The notes below the pieces were generated by a model. That model worked only from the letters and a program-made list of their open reading frames with translations. It ran no database searches and had not been told where the DNA came from. Both the position numbers and the translations under genes were made by a program. Below are positions 25,714 through 35,278 of a DNA stretch of 64,000 nucleotides, piece by piece. Origin of the DNA: Clostridium_B lapidicellarium (lineage in GTDB: Bacteria > Bacillota > Clostridia > Clostridiales > Clostridiaceae); the NCBI RefSeq assembly GCF_041224415.1, contig NZ_JBGFFE010000001.1:124001-188000 (forward strand). The letters are read 5' to 3'. Each line of letters starts with the position of its first letter. Positions within the stretch are counted from its first letter, which is position 1.

Positions 25714-27915
25714 TTACATCATATTAGTAGGATTTATATCTATACTAACCCTTATATCATTATAAACATCTTTTAACAGATCATAAACTATTTTTCTTAT
25801 ATTTTGTGCCATATTTAAACTTATTTTTCCCTTTATCATTATCTTCCACCTATAGTATTCCTTTATCTTAGATATTTCACAGGGGCACGGACCCAACATT
25901 TTAATTTTATCATTTTTCTCAAGAATATTCCTCAAAAATATACCAACATTTTGTATATTTTTTATTAATATGCCCTCATTCTTACTGCTCACATTTATAA
26001 GAAGAATATCTGAAAATGGCGGATAATTCATGTTCTTTCTCACTACAATTTCCCTATTATAAAAATCTCTGTAATTGTTTTTTGCAGCACATTTCAAGCT
26101 GTAATTTTCAGGGCTGTAGGTCTGTACAATTACTTCTCCCGGTTTTTGACCTCTACCTGCCCTTCCAGAAACCTGCGTTATCAATTCATAGGTTCTTTCT
26201 GCAGATCTAAAATCAGGAAGATTAATTGACAGATCTGCCGCTATCACTCCAACCAGGGTAACATTTTTGAAATCCAGCCCTTTTGCTATCATCTGCGTTC
26301 CCACCAATATGTCGGCTCTGCCCTCTTTAAAGGTATTATATATTTTCTCATAGGAATTTTTCTTTCTTGTAGTATCAAAATCCATCCTGAGTACTTTTGC
26401 CCCGGGAAATTTTTCCTTTATCAACTTTTCTATTTTCTCAGTACCGACTCCAAAATACTTTACATATTTACTCCCGCATTTGGGGCAAACTTTGGGCACG
26501 TCAATCCTGCTTCCGCAGTAATGACATATGAGTTTATCAATATCATGGTGGTACGTGTAAGATATGTCACAGTTATTACACTTAAACACATAGCCGCATT
26601 TTCTACAGGATACAAATGTAGAATATCCCCTTCTATTTAAAAACAATATTACCTGTTCTCCCCTATTCAATCTGTCACAAATGGATTTATACAAAATCCT
26701 GCTGAACATGGATTTATTGTTATTCACAAGCTCTTCTCTCATATCTACAATCCTAATTTTAGGCATAGCTGCCCCATCGGCCCTGTTTCTCAAAGTCACA
26801 AGCTCAATTTCACCTCTGGTACATCTATAATAAGTTTCTATAGAAGGTGTAGCTGAACCCAACACCATTTTACAGCCATATTGTCTGCATTTCATCTCCC
26901 CTATTTCTCTGGCATTGTACTTGGGATTGCTGTCTGATTTGTAGCTCCACTCCTGTTCTTCATCTATTATTATAAACCCCAGATTCTCAAAAGGTAAAAA
27001 AATAGCCGATCTAGCTCCTATGGCAACTTTTACCTGACCCCTTTTTACCCTCATCCATTCGTCATATCTTTCCCCGTCGGATAATTTACTGTGAAATACA
27101 CTTATGTCCTTTCCAAATCTTCCCTTAAACCTTTCTACCATTTGGGGAGTAAGTGCAATTTCAGGTACTAATATAATGGATTCCATTCCGTCTTTCATAG
27201 CCTTCTCCACAAGCTGCATATAAATTTCAGTCTTGCCGCTTCCCGTAACTCCGTGAATTAAAAACATGCTTTTATCTAAATTCATTATCTTATTTACTGC
27301 CAGCTGCTGTTCCCTATTCAATATTTTTTTGGAGTATCTGCTGTATTTTCTATCATCGTATCTACCAACCACGCTTTTTCCGGTAATGAGAAAACCGTGT
27401 TTTATCATAGTATTTATGGAGGACAGAGATACATCATATTTTTCGCTTATAAAATTTTTGGTATGTTTTCCATTTTCATCTTCCACCAATTTATATATTT
27501 TTCTATATGGATCCCTGGCAAATCTTTTTTCTGGCTCTCTGCCTGTGTACACCAAGTTTTCTTCCTTGTCCTTCATACCCTTCAAAATACCTCTCGGTAC
27601 AAACATCTTTATACAGTCCAGATAGGTGCACAGATACCTCTTTCTCATTTCCTCTATAAGCTCTAAGTCTTTTAACGTAAAAAGGGGGAAATCATCGCAA
27701 AAATCAATTATATCTTTGATTTTATTGTCATTTAATATATTTTCATAAAGCCTTACTATAAATCCGTCCACTTTTTTATTTCCCTTTCCAAAGGGAACTT
27801 TAACTCTGAAGCCTATTTTTATCTTATCTTTCAATTTTTCCGGTACTTTATAGGTAAAAATCTTATCCAATTTCACGGAACTGTTATTCACGATAATTCC
27901 TGCATATGTATACAC
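25714..27915 (-). CDS. priA: Primosomal replication helicase PriA
   Basis: PriA restarts stalled forks by loading the replicative helicase. The 733 residues have an N-terminal DNA-binding domain (about 1-200), Walker A GVTGSGKT at 222-229, a DEEQ box at 318-321 (the common form is DEEH), and eight cysteines in the zinc region (CRKCG, CNNC, CHYCG, CPKCG). The start is GTG 27915 after AAAGGGTG. Gene order coaBC-priA-def-fmt is as in B. subtilis. Confidence 0.96.
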   Translation of the reverse strand: MYTYAGIIVNNSSVKLDKIFTYKVPEKLKDKIKIGFRVKVPFGKGNKKVDGFIVRLYENILNDNKIKDIIDFCDDFPLFTLKDLELIEEMRKRYLCTYLDCIKMFVPRGILKGMKDKEENLVYTGREPEKRFARDPYRKIYKLVEDENGKHTKNFISEKYDVSLSSINTMIKHGFLITGKSVVGRYDDRKYSRYSKKILNREQQLAVNKIMNLDKSMFLIHGVTGSGKTEIYMQLVEKAMKDGMESIILVPEIALTPQMVERFKGRFGKDISVFHSKLSDGERYDEWMRVKRGQVKVAIGARSAIFLPFENLGFIIIDEEQEWSYKSDSNPKYNAREIGEMKCRQYGCKMVLGSATPSIETYYRCTRGEIELVTLRNRADGAAMPKIRIVDMREELVNNNKSMFSRILYKSICDRLNRGEQVILFLNRRGYSTFVSCRKCGYVFKCNNCDISYTYHHDIDKLICHYCGSRIDVPKVCPKCGSKYVKYFGVGTEKIEKLIKEKFPGAKVLRMDFDTTRKKNSYEKIYNTFKEGRADILVGTQMIAKGLDFKNVTLVGVIAADLSINLPDFRSAERTYELITQVSGRAGRGQKPGEVIVQTYSPENYSLKCAAKNNYRDFYNREIVVRKNMNYPPFSDILLINVSSKNEGILIKNIQNVGIFLRNILEKNDKIKMLGPCPCEISKIKEYYRWKIMIKGKISLNMAQNIRKIVYDLLKDVYNDIRVSIDINPTNMM

Positions 27916-27950
27916 CTGATCACCCTTTTACAATAAACATTAAATTAAAT

Positions 27951-27984
27951 AAGAGAGGCATTCAATTTTCAGCCCCTCTTAAAA
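27951..27984 (-). terminator. Terminator-like hairpin after coaBC
   Basis: On the minus strand AAGAGGGGC (27980-27972) pairs with GCCTCTCTT (27959-27951) with one mismatch. It is followed by an AT-rich tract, so termination is probably partial. Confidence 0.5.
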
Positions 27985-27995
27985 ATATAAAAAAT

Positions 27996-29195
27996 TTATA
28001 ACCTAGATGTCAATATATCAAACAATTTACGTGCTACTTCCCTCTTAGTCATTTTATTCAAATCAACTTTATCGCCATCCCTGAATATTATGGTAACTTT
28101 ATTGTTATCTGAGGCAAATCCGGTATCTTCACCCGTTATATTATTGGCAACTATATAGTCTAAATTTTTATTTTCCAATTTTTTTGCGGCATTTTTTATA
28201 AGATCATTACTTTCCGCAGCAAAGCCCACCAAAATTTGATTGTCCTTCAATTTTCCAAGCTCTTTAAGTATGTCAATATCCTTGATCATTGGAAGTGAAA
28301 GCTCATCTTCATTCTTTTTTATCTTCTTTTGAGAATAGGCCTTGGGTTTATAATCAGAAACCGCAGCCGCCTTTATAACTATATCCTGCTTATCAAATTT
28401 TTCAAGTACTGCATTTAACATTTCCTCATTTGTCCTCACACCGACAAACTGTACTCCAAATGGCATTTCCAAACTCGTCGGTCCAGAAACAAGGGTAACT
28501 TCTGCCCCCCTGTCTCTCGCCTCCTCAGCTATAGAATATCCCATCTTGCCGGAGGATCTATTGGTTATATACCTTACTGGATCTATATCCTCCATGGTAG
28601 GGCCGGCAGTAACAAGCACTTTCTTACCCTTCAGATCCTTTTTATCATAGAGCATGCTCTCAATTACCTGGGTTATAAAATTTGTATCCTGAAGCTTGCC
28701 TGCCCCGCTGTCGCCACATGCCAGTCTTCCTGATGCAGGCTTTATGAATTCATATCCAAATTTCATGAGTTTATTTATATTGTCCTGTAAAATAGGATTT
28801 TCATACATGTTGGTATTCATAGCAGGTGCAAAAACCACTGGAGCTCTGCTCGCCATAATTGTAGTAGTCAAAAGATCGTCCGCTATTCCATTTGATACCT
28901 TTCCTATTATATTGGCAGTTGCAGGAACAACCGCTATTAAATCCGCCTTCTTTGCAAGAGAGATATGCTGTATTTCCCATGATTTTGGCTCATCAAACAT
29001 ATCCACATTCACTATATTCTGGCTCATGGTCTGAAAACTAAGAGGTGAAACAAACTTCACTGCGGATCTGGTCATTATGACATTTACGTCAAAACCCCTC
29101 TTCTTAAGTCTGCTAACCACGTCCAATGCCTTATAGGCCGCTATTCCTCCAGTTACTCCTATAACTACATTTTTCCCCTCACCTGTATTCAGCAT
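27996..29195 (-). CDS. coaBC: Bifunctional phosphopantothenoylcysteine decarboxylase/synthetase CoaBC
   Basis: CoaBC joins cysteine to phosphopantothenate and decarboxylates the product in coenzyme A synthesis. The 399 residues hold the flavin-binding CoaC half (VTGGIAAYKALD; APAMNTNMYENP) and the CoaB half (GPTMEDIDPVRYITNRSSGKMG; KAAAVSDY). AGGGG precedes the ATG, which overlaps the rpoZ stop by one base. coaD elsewhere in this window serves a later step of the same pathway. Confidence 0.97.
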   Translation of the reverse strand: MLNTGEGKNVVIGVTGGIAAYKALDVVSRLKKRGFDVNVIMTRSAVKFVSPLSFQTMSQNIVNVDMFDEPKSWEIQHISLAKKADLIAVVPATANIIGKVSNGIADDLLTTTIMASRAPVVFAPAMNTNMYENPILQDNINKLMKFGYEFIKPASGRLACGDSGAGKLQDTNFITQVIESMLYDKKDLKGKKVLVTAGPTMEDIDPVRYITNRSSGKMGYSIAEEARDRGAEVTLVSGPTSLEMPFGVQFVGVRTNEEMLNAVLEKFDKQDIVIKAAAVSDYKPKAYSQKKIKKNEDELSLPMIKDIDILKELGKLKDNQILVGFAAESNDLIKNAAKKLENKNLDYIVANNITGEDTGFASDNNKVTIIFRDGDKVDLNKMTKREVARKLFDILTSRL

Positions 29196-29413
29196 TACTT
29201 TATACCCTCTTTTGAAGTTTCATAAGAAATCAATTTTTGATATACCTCGTTAATGGCTATAGTGACAGGTTTAGTCGAATCTATATCCACCAAGGGTTCG
29301 TCTCCATCAATTAACTGTCTTGCCCTTTTAGCCACTATAGTGATCAAAGCATACCTATTGTTTACTATTTTTAGCAGATCTACAACAGATGGATTTATCA
29401 TCGAGTTGTCCAT
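29195..29413 (-). CDS. rpoZ: RNA polymerase omega subunit
   Basis: Omega helps RNA polymerase assembly. The 72 residues start DNSMINPSVVDLLKI and include the signature NRYALITIVAKRARQL. A strong AAGGAGG ribosome site precedes the ATG, although this start lies 59 bases inside the end of gmk in another frame. The gmk-rpoZ order is conserved widely in Firmicutes. Confidence 0.95.
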   Translation of the reverse strand: MDNSMINPSVVDLLKIVNNRYALITIVAKRARQLIDGDEPLVDIDSTKPVTIAINEVYQKLISYETSKEGIK

Positions 29414-30023
29414 ATGTAATTCCCTCCTTAGGATTTAATATCTCATCTTTAACCCTATCCACTCTACATTTTTCCGCTGCAATTATACTTTCTATATTTT
29501 TTACAGCATTGCCTACAGTATCATTTATAACCACATAGTTGTATTTCGATACATAATTTATTTCTTTATATGCCGAATTAAATCTAGTTGTAAAAGATTC
29601 AGGTGTTTCACTGCCTCTGTTTATAATCCTCTTCTTCAACTCCTTCATTGAAGGGGGAAGTATGAATATAAACACGCCCTCAGGATAAGCCTTTTTTACC
29701 ATAAGAGCACCCTGAATGTCAATTTCAAGTACAACATCATTTCCCTCTTTTATAGCTTTTAAAGCCTGTGATTTAGGCGTTCCGTAATAATTGCCATATA
29801 CTTTTGCATACTCCAAAAAATCATCTTTTTTTATTTTATTCTTAAAATCTTCTTCACTCAAAAAATAATAATTTATCCCATCCACTTCGCCCTCCCGGGG
29901 AGATCTCGTAGTAGCTGAAGTGGAAATCCAAAATTTATTCTCTTTCACAAGGGCCTTGCACACCGTACTTTTTCCTGCACCTGAGGGCCCTGATATTACA
30001 ATTAGAAGACCTTTTTTTTGCAT
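29355..30023 (-). CDS. gmk: Guanylate kinase
   Basis: Gmk phosphorylates GMP to GDP. The 222 residues have the P loop SGPSGAGKST near the start and the GMP-binding segment STSATTRSPREGEVDG. About 20 residues at the end lie over the start of rpoZ and do not look conserved, so the stop appears to have shifted downstream. The start follows the remA stop immediately. Gene order is remA-gmk-rpoZ-coaBC. Confidence 0.96.
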   Translation of the reverse strand: MQKKGLLIVISGPSGAGKSTVCKALVKENKFWISTSATTRSPREGEVDGINYYFLSEEDFKNKIKKDDFLEYAKVYGNYYGTPKSQALKAIKEGNDVVLEIDIQGALMVKKAYPEGVFIFILPPSMKELKKRIINRGSETPESFTTRFNSAYKEINYVSKYNYVVINDTVGNAVKNIESIIAAEKCRVDRVKDEILNPKEGITYGQLDDKSICCRSAKNSKQ

Positions 30024-30299
30024 TTATTCCTCAACCTCACTGATTTCATCGTCTTCATCCTTAGAGGACAACCTATGTGCCACCGTTTCAGGCTGAACCG
30101 CCGAAAGTATTATATGATCGCTGTCAGTTATTATAACAGCTCTAGTCCTTCTTCCATAAGTGGCATCGATGAGCATTCCCCTGTCTCTTGCTTCCTGAAT
30201 TATTCTCTTTATTGGCGCAGATTCCGGACTCACTATAGCCACTAACCTATTTGCCGAAACAATATTTCCAAAGCCTATATTTATTAACTTAATACCCAT
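30024..30299 (-). CDS. remA: RemA family DNA-binding regulator (DUF370)
   Basis: In B. subtilis RemA is a ring-forming DNA-binding protein that activates biofilm matrix and osmoprotection genes. The 91 residues match closely in length and carry the family start GIKLINIGFGNIVSANR and DATYGRRTRAVI. CAGGAGG precedes the ATG. Clostridia often keep this gene beside gmk; its targets here are unknown. Confidence 0.92.
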   Translation of the reverse strand: MGIKLINIGFGNIVSANRLVAIVSPESAPIKRIIQEARDRGMLIDATYGRRTRAVIITDSDHIILSAVQPETVAHRLSSKDEDDEISEVEE

Positions 30300-30313
30300 A
30301 TATTTCCTCCTGT

Positions 30314-31192
30314 TTATTCCACATTTTGTATCTGTTCTCTTATTTTTTCAACTTCATTTTTCACACTTAGTATCAATTTGGTTATTTCTAAATTTGTCGA
30401 CTTGGAAGCAATGGTATTTGCCTCCCTGTTCATCTCCTGTAATATAAAATCAAGCTTCCTTCCTACAGGCTCATCAACATTTAAAGTACCCTTAAATTGA
30501 ATTATATGGCTGTTTAGCCTCACAATTTCCTCATCAATACATGACTTGTCGGCAAATAACGCTATTTCCATTGCCATTCTATTTTCATCTACAGGATATT
30601 CTCCCAGTAAATTCTTTAATCTCTCTGAAAGTTTTTCCCTGTATTCTTCCGGTATCTTAAAAGATTTGCTTTCTATGTCTTTCATCAGGATTTGAATGTG
30701 ATCGCATTTCTCAATCATATTGTCCTTTAATTTTTTTCCTTCCTTTTCTCTCATATCCATAAGCATGGAAAGAGCATCATTTAAAGCCTGTAATAAATAT
30801 TTCCAAATATTCTCAAGATCATCTTCTTCCTTTTTTAAGGTTATTATATCTGGGAATTTGGCAATCAAATCAAGGGATATATCTGTTTTTATATTGTATT
30901 TTCCTTTGATTTTATTTAGACACTCTACATAGCTATCTGCCAATTTTTCATTCAGCACAGCTTTTGTAGTACAATTGCCAAAGTCCGTCTGAGTTACAAA
31001 TATATCTACCTTACCCCTATTTATTTTTTGTTGAACAACTTTTCTTATTTTGTCTTCCAAAGGCATAAGACTTTTGGGCATCCTAATACTTAAATCACAA
31101 TACCTGTGATTTACACTTTTTACTTCCACTGTAAAGCTCTGTCTGTCACATTCTACTGAGCCCCTTCCAAATCCCGTCATACTTTTAATCAT
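30314..31192 (-). CDS. yicC: YicC family endoribonuclease
   Basis: YicC proteins are RNA-cleaving or RNA-decay-linked proteins in other bacteria. The 292 residues start with the family hallmark SMTGFGRG and end with a DUF1732 region (DKSCIDEEIVRLNSH, ILQEMNREANTIASKS). ATG 31192 follows AAGGATG; the frame extends nine codons upstream without support. It heads the yicC-remA-gmk-rpoZ-coaBC transcript, with a promoter candidate at 31235-31264. Confidence 0.93.
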   Translation of the reverse strand: MIKSMTGFGRGSVECDRQSFTVEVKSVNHRYCDLSIRMPKSLMPLEDKIRKVVQQKINRGKVDIFVTQTDFGNCTTKAVLNEKLADSYVECLNKIKGKYNIKTDISLDLIAKFPDIITLKKEEDDLENIWKYLLQALNDALSMLMDMREKEGKKLKDNMIEKCDHIQILMKDIESKSFKIPEEYREKLSERLKNLLGEYPVDENRMAMEIALFADKSCIDEEIVRLNSHIIQFKGTLNVDEPVGRKLDFILQEMNREANTIASKSTNLEITKLILSVKNEVEKIREQIQNVE

Positions 31193-31234
31193 TATAATTT
31201 CATCCTTCCGCAAAACCAAACCAGTCTACAATTA

Positions 31235-31264
31235 ATTATACATAAATGTCTACAATGATTTCAA
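31235..31264 (-). promoter_or_regulatory. Candidate SigA promoter for the yicC operon
   Basis: On the minus strand TTGAAA (31259-31264), an 18-base spacer and a consensus TATAAT (31235-31240) lie about 40 bases before yicC. Confidence 0.55.
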
Positions 31265-31343
31265 GATAAATTTTATAAATTATAGTTTAAGACGATTATA
31301 TCATAAAATTCCTCCAATAGACACATTTATAAATAAATTTAAA

Positions 31344-31375
31344 GCTTCAGACAATCAAATTCAATTACCTGAAGC
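31344..31375 (-). terminator. spoIVA terminator
   Basis: GCTTCAG and CTGAAGC arms (31369-31375 and 31344-31350) with an 18-nt loop lie directly after spoIVA. They are followed by TTTAAATTT on the minus strand. Confidence 0.6.
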
Positions 31376-31382
31376 CATAAAT

Positions 31383-32861
31383 CTAAAGTATAATACAAAT
31401 CAAACCGCCATTACCTTCATTTATAATTTTCTGAAGTGTTTTCTGTATTTTAACCTGAATATCCTCCGGCATTTTATAGAGTTTATTCTGAAGTCCCTCC
31501 TTCACCAATATCTCCAGTGACTTGCCAAACATATTGCTCTGCCATATTTTAGAAGGATCACTTTCAAATTGTTCCAGAAGAGATTTGACCATCTCCTCGC
31601 TTTCCCTTTCAGTACCCATGATGGGTGAAATCTCTGTTTCTATATCAGCCCTTATGAAATGCAAAGAGGGTGCACTGGCCTTTAGCTTTACCCCGAACTT
31701 ATTGCCCTGTTTTACTATTTCAGGTTCCTCAAGTTTCATTTCCGAAAGCTGGGGGGCAACCAAACCATAACCGGTTTCCCTGACATCTTTAAGTGCCGTT
31801 GAAATCTTGTCATATTCTTCTTTTGCACTGTGCATCTCTTTAATCGTAGTTAACAGATCACTTTCCCCTTGAATTTCCTTCCCGCATATTTCACCCAATA
31901 CCTTGTAGTAAAGATCTTTTTTGGGCTTTAGATCAATATTGGCAGTGCCCTCACCCATATTAATCTCCCTTATGCCGGATTCTCCCACGAACTCCACATC
32001 CGAAAATCCATCTACAGCTTTTACTATGTCCCTTATTTTATATACGCTTTCACACATGTCTTTCACCAAATTTATAAAATCCGTCTTCAACCAGTGAGAT
32101 GGTTCCATTTTTTCTATCCAATCCGGCATATTGATGTTTATTTCCTTAATTGGGAATTCTTTAAGTATTCTTTCAAATACATTTGTTATGTCATCTTCCT
32201 TCATGTTAAGTACATCCATGCATTGAACGGGCACATCATATTTACTCTCCAGTTCTTTCTTCAAATCCATAGTATCGGGTTCATAGGGATGCTGTGAATT
32301 TAGGATCACCATAAAAGGCTTGTTTATCGACTTGAGCTCATTTACCACTCTCTCTTCAGCTTCAACATAATCATTTCTGCTTATATCGGTTATGGAGCCA
32401 TCTGTAGTTACCAGAAATCCTATAGTCGAATGTTCATTTATCACTTTTTTGGTTCCAATCTCTGCAGCTTCCTCAAAGGGTATTTCATAGTCATACCAGG
32501 GAGTCGTAACCATTTTGGCCTCTTCTCCCTCCATATACCCCAATGCACTTTTAACTATATATCCCACACAATCCACCATTCTGACTTTAAATTTGGTATT
32601 TTCATTTAAACTTATTTCTATGGCTTCATTGGGGACAAATTTAGGTTCTGTAGTATGAATTGACTTTCCTGAAGAGCTTTGGGGCAGCTCATCTTTTGCT
32701 CTCTGCTTTTTATAAGAATTATTTATGTTGGGAAGTACCATTATTTCCATGAATTTTTTTATAAAAGTGGATTTTCCAGTTCTGACAGGGCCTACAACTC
32801 CCACGTATATGTCTCCCTGAGTTCTCTCTGCAATATCCTTGTATATATTAAAGTTTTCCAA
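31383..32861 (-). CDS. spoIVA: Stage IV sporulation protein A, coat morphogenetic ATPase
   Basis: SpoIVA polymerises on the forespore surface with ATP and forms the coat basement layer, anchored by SpoVM. With a TTG start at 32861 the protein has 492 residues, the same length as in B. subtilis as I recall it, and Walker A GPVRTGKS falls at 24-31 with Lys30. TTGGAGGG upstream is the ribosome site; a TTG five codons earlier lies within it. The C-terminus ends GGLICIIL, typical of the family. spoVM lies 16 kb away in this window. Confidence 0.97.
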   Translation of the reverse strand: MENFNIYKDIAERTQGDIYVGVVGPVRTGKSTFIKKFMEIMVLPNINNSYKKQRAKDELPQSSSGKSIHTTEPKFVPNEAIEISLNENTKFKVRMVDCVGYIVKSALGYMEGEEAKMVTTPWYDYEIPFEEAAEIGTKKVINEHSTIGFLVTTDGSITDISRNDYVEAEERVVNELKSINKPFMVILNSQHPYEPDTMDLKKELESKYDVPVQCMDVLNMKEDDITNVFERILKEFPIKEININMPDWIEKMEPSHWLKTDFINLVKDMCESVYKIRDIVKAVDGFSDVEFVGESGIREINMGEGTANIDLKPKKDLYYKVLGEICGKEIQGESDLLTTIKEMHSAKEEYDKISTALKDVRETGYGLVAPQLSEMKLEEPEIVKQGNKFGVKLKASAPSLHFIRADIETEISPIMGTERESEEMVKSLLEQFESDPSKIWQSNMFGKSLEILVKEGLQNKLYKMPEDIQVKIQKTLQKIINEGNGGLICIIL

Positions 32862-32960
32862 AAATATACCCTCCAATAATCTAATATTAACAGTATATAT
32901 ATATTTTCATTGGAGATATTTTATACATATTATTTTGCTTACATCTAAAATTAATTTCAA

Positions 32961-33956
32961 CTATATTTCATTTTTCTTATCCCTTGTCATAAGTTCATAT
33001 ACAGTATATCTGGGGTTTTCCCCCTTGAAAAGTATCCCGTAAAGAGCTTCAGTTATAGGCATTTCTACATTCAATTTATTTTTCATCTTATAAAAAGCCC
33101 TGCAGGCTGATATCCCTTCAACCACCATATTTACTTCTCTGACAGCCTCTTTCATCGATTTACCCTGGCCTATGAGTATGCCGGCTCTTCTATTCCTGCT
33201 GTGCATGCTGGTACAGGTAACTATGAGGTCACCTATCCCGGAAAGTCCTGAAAATGTCTCTTTCCTGCCTCCGAGCTTCTCGCCGATTCTCACTATTTCC
33301 GCAATCCCTCGGGTCATAAGAGCTGCCTTCGAGTTGTCTCCATAACCTATCCCATCTGAGATTCCAGCCGCCAGTGCAATTATATTCTTAACGGCACCTC
33401 CAATTTCAACTCCTACTATATCTTCATTGGTATATACTCTAAATTTATTTGTGGTAAACAGATCCTGAATTTTTCTGCTGCATTTCATGTCTTTCGAGGC
33501 TACAACTACAGTCGTAGGTATATCCCTGGCAACTTCCTCCGCATGACTTGGTCCTGAAAGTACTACTACCTTGTTTTCAGGCAGTTCTTCTCCAATAACT
33601 TCAGAAAGCCTCTTTCCCGTTTTTTCTTCTATGCCCTTGGCTATATTTACAATTATCTGATCTTTTTTTATAAACTGTCTAAAATTCCTGCACACTTCTC
33701 TTACAGCCTGAGAGGGTACAGATAGAACTAAAACGCTTCCCCTTTCAATTACCTTCCCGGCATCTACAGACGCCTTTACATTATTGGGAATGACCACATC
33801 GGGAAGATACTTAATATTTTCCCTTTTCACATTTATATCCTGCACTATGGAATCTTTCCTGTCCCATAAGTTCACTTCAATTCCCTTCTTGGCAAGCATC
33901 ACAGAAAGAGCTGTTCCAAAACTTCCGCCTCCTAAAAAAGATACAGACAAGCACAT
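32961..33956 (-). CDS. gpsA: Glycerol-3-phosphate dehydrogenase [NAD(P)+]
   Basis: GpsA makes sn-glycerol-3-phosphate for phospholipids. The 331 residues have the dinucleotide motif GGGSFGTAL at about 9-17, LSGPSHAEEVA, and GLSGIGDLIVTCTS. GGAAGGG precedes the ATG. It starts two bases after der ends; the der-gpsA-spoIVA order is the same as in B. subtilis. Confidence 0.97.
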   Translation of the reverse strand: MCLSVSFLGGGSFGTALSVMLAKKGIEVNLWDRKDSIVQDINVKRENIKYLPDVVIPNNVKASVDAGKVIERGSVLVLSVPSQAVREVCRNFRQFIKKDQIIVNIAKGIEEKTGKRLSEVIGEELPENKVVVLSGPSHAEEVARDIPTTVVVASKDMKCSRKIQDLFTTNKFRVYTNEDIVGVEIGGAVKNIIALAAGISDGIGYGDNSKAALMTRGIAEIVRIGEKLGGRKETFSGLSGIGDLIVTCTSMHSRNRRAGILIGQGKSMKEAVREVNMVVEGISACRAFYKMKNKLNVEMPITEALYGILFKGENPRYTVYELMTRDKKNEI

Positions 33957-33958
33957 GT

Positions 33959-35275
33959 CTAACCCTTCCTTTCTCTAAATTCAAGTTTTATCCCAGTGCC
34001 TGCAAAATCAAAGCTGTCTCTCAATTGGTTTTCTATATATCTTTCATAAGAAAAATGAATACAATGGGGATCATTTACAAAAAATACAAAAGTAGGAGGT
34101 TTATTTCCTATCTGGGTAACATAATATATTTTCAATCTCTTGTTTCCCACAATAGGCGGTTCTTTCATCATAACTGCCCTGCTTATGATATCATTTAGTA
34201 CACCCGTTTTTATTTTTTTACAATAATTTTCATAGCACAACTTCACCGTTTTAAGCACTCTGTGTACCCTCTGTCCTGTTTTTGCAGAGATGAACAGGTA
34301 AGGTGCATAGGGCATAAATGAAAAATTTTTCTCTATATTGTCCTTAAATGTATTTACAATTTTTGTATCTTTATCTATAAGATCCCATTTATTTACAATG
34401 ACCAGAATGGACTTGCCCAGTTCATGGGCATACCCCACTATTTTCTTATCCTGTTCACTTATACCCTGGGTGGCATCCAGCATGAGCACGCATACATCTG
34501 CCCTCTCCACTGCAGCATAAGTCCTTATAACACTGTACTTTTCAACTTCTTTTTTAACCTTGCTCTTTTTTCTTATACCCGCAGTATCTATAAGCAAAAA
34601 TTTGCCCTCTTCCGTTTCCAGATAACTGTCCACAGCATCTCTTGTAGTTCCTGGAATTTCACTTACAATGACTCTCTCTTCCCCGAGCAGTTTATTTACA
34701 AGGGATGATTTTCCAACATTCGGTTTACCTATAAAAGCTATCTTTATATAATCTTCATCTTCATGTTCTCCGCTGCCGTTTTTAAAATTTTCAACTACCC
34801 TGTCCAGCATATCGCCAAGGCCCAATCCCTGGGAAGCTGAAATAGCTATAGGATCACCTATACCCAGATTGTAAAATTCATAGGCAGAAGCTTCCTGTTT
34901 CACGCTGTCTATTTTATTGACTACAAGTACTACTGGTTTCTTGCTCTTTCTGATCATCTGGGCTACCTCCTTGTCTGAAGCGGTAAGCCCTTCTTTCCCA
35001 TCAACTATGAGTATTATAACATCGGCAATTTCAACTGCCATCTGCGCCTGTCTTCTCATCTGAAGGGATATTATATCATCGTCTTCTGGTTCAATTCCTC
35101 CTGTATCAATTATAGTAAAATCATATTTTAACCACTCTGCTTCTGCATATACTCTATCCCGGGTGACTCCGGGAGTATCCCCCACTATGGATATTCTTCT
35201 CCCGGCTAGTTTGTTAAACAGAGTGGATTTCCCAACATTTGGCCTTCCAACTATAGCTACTATAGGTTTTCCCAT
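33959..35275 (-). CDS. der: Ribosome biogenesis GTPase Der (EngA)
   Basis: Der has two tandem GTPase domains needed for 50S assembly. The 438 residues show GRPNVGKST and DTPG in domain 1 (1-165), GKPNVGKSS and DTAGIRKKSK in domain 2 (about 176-350), NKWD, and a C-terminal KH-like domain. GAGGTG precedes the ATG. It lies between the DUF512 radical-SAM gene and gpsA. Confidence 0.97.
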   Translation of the reverse strand: MGKPIVAIVGRPNVGKSTLFNKLAGRRISIVGDTPGVTRDRVYAEAEWLKYDFTIIDTGGIEPEDDDIISLQMRRQAQMAVEIADVIILIVDGKEGLTASDKEVAQMIRKSKKPVVLVVNKIDSVKQEASAYEFYNLGIGDPIAISASQGLGLGDMLDRVVENFKNGSGEHEDEDYIKIAFIGKPNVGKSSLVNKLLGEERVIVSEIPGTTRDAVDSYLETEEGKFLLIDTAGIRKKSKVKKEVEKYSVIRTYAAVERADVCVLMLDATQGISEQDKKIVGYAHELGKSILVIVNKWDLIDKDTKIVNTFKDNIEKNFSFMPYAPYLFISAKTGQRVHRVLKTVKLCYENYCKKIKTGVLNDIISRAVMMKEPPIVGNKRLKIYYVTQIGNKPPTFVFFVNDPHCIHFSYERYIENQLRDSFDFAGTGIKLEFRERKG

Positions 35276-35278
35276 CAG

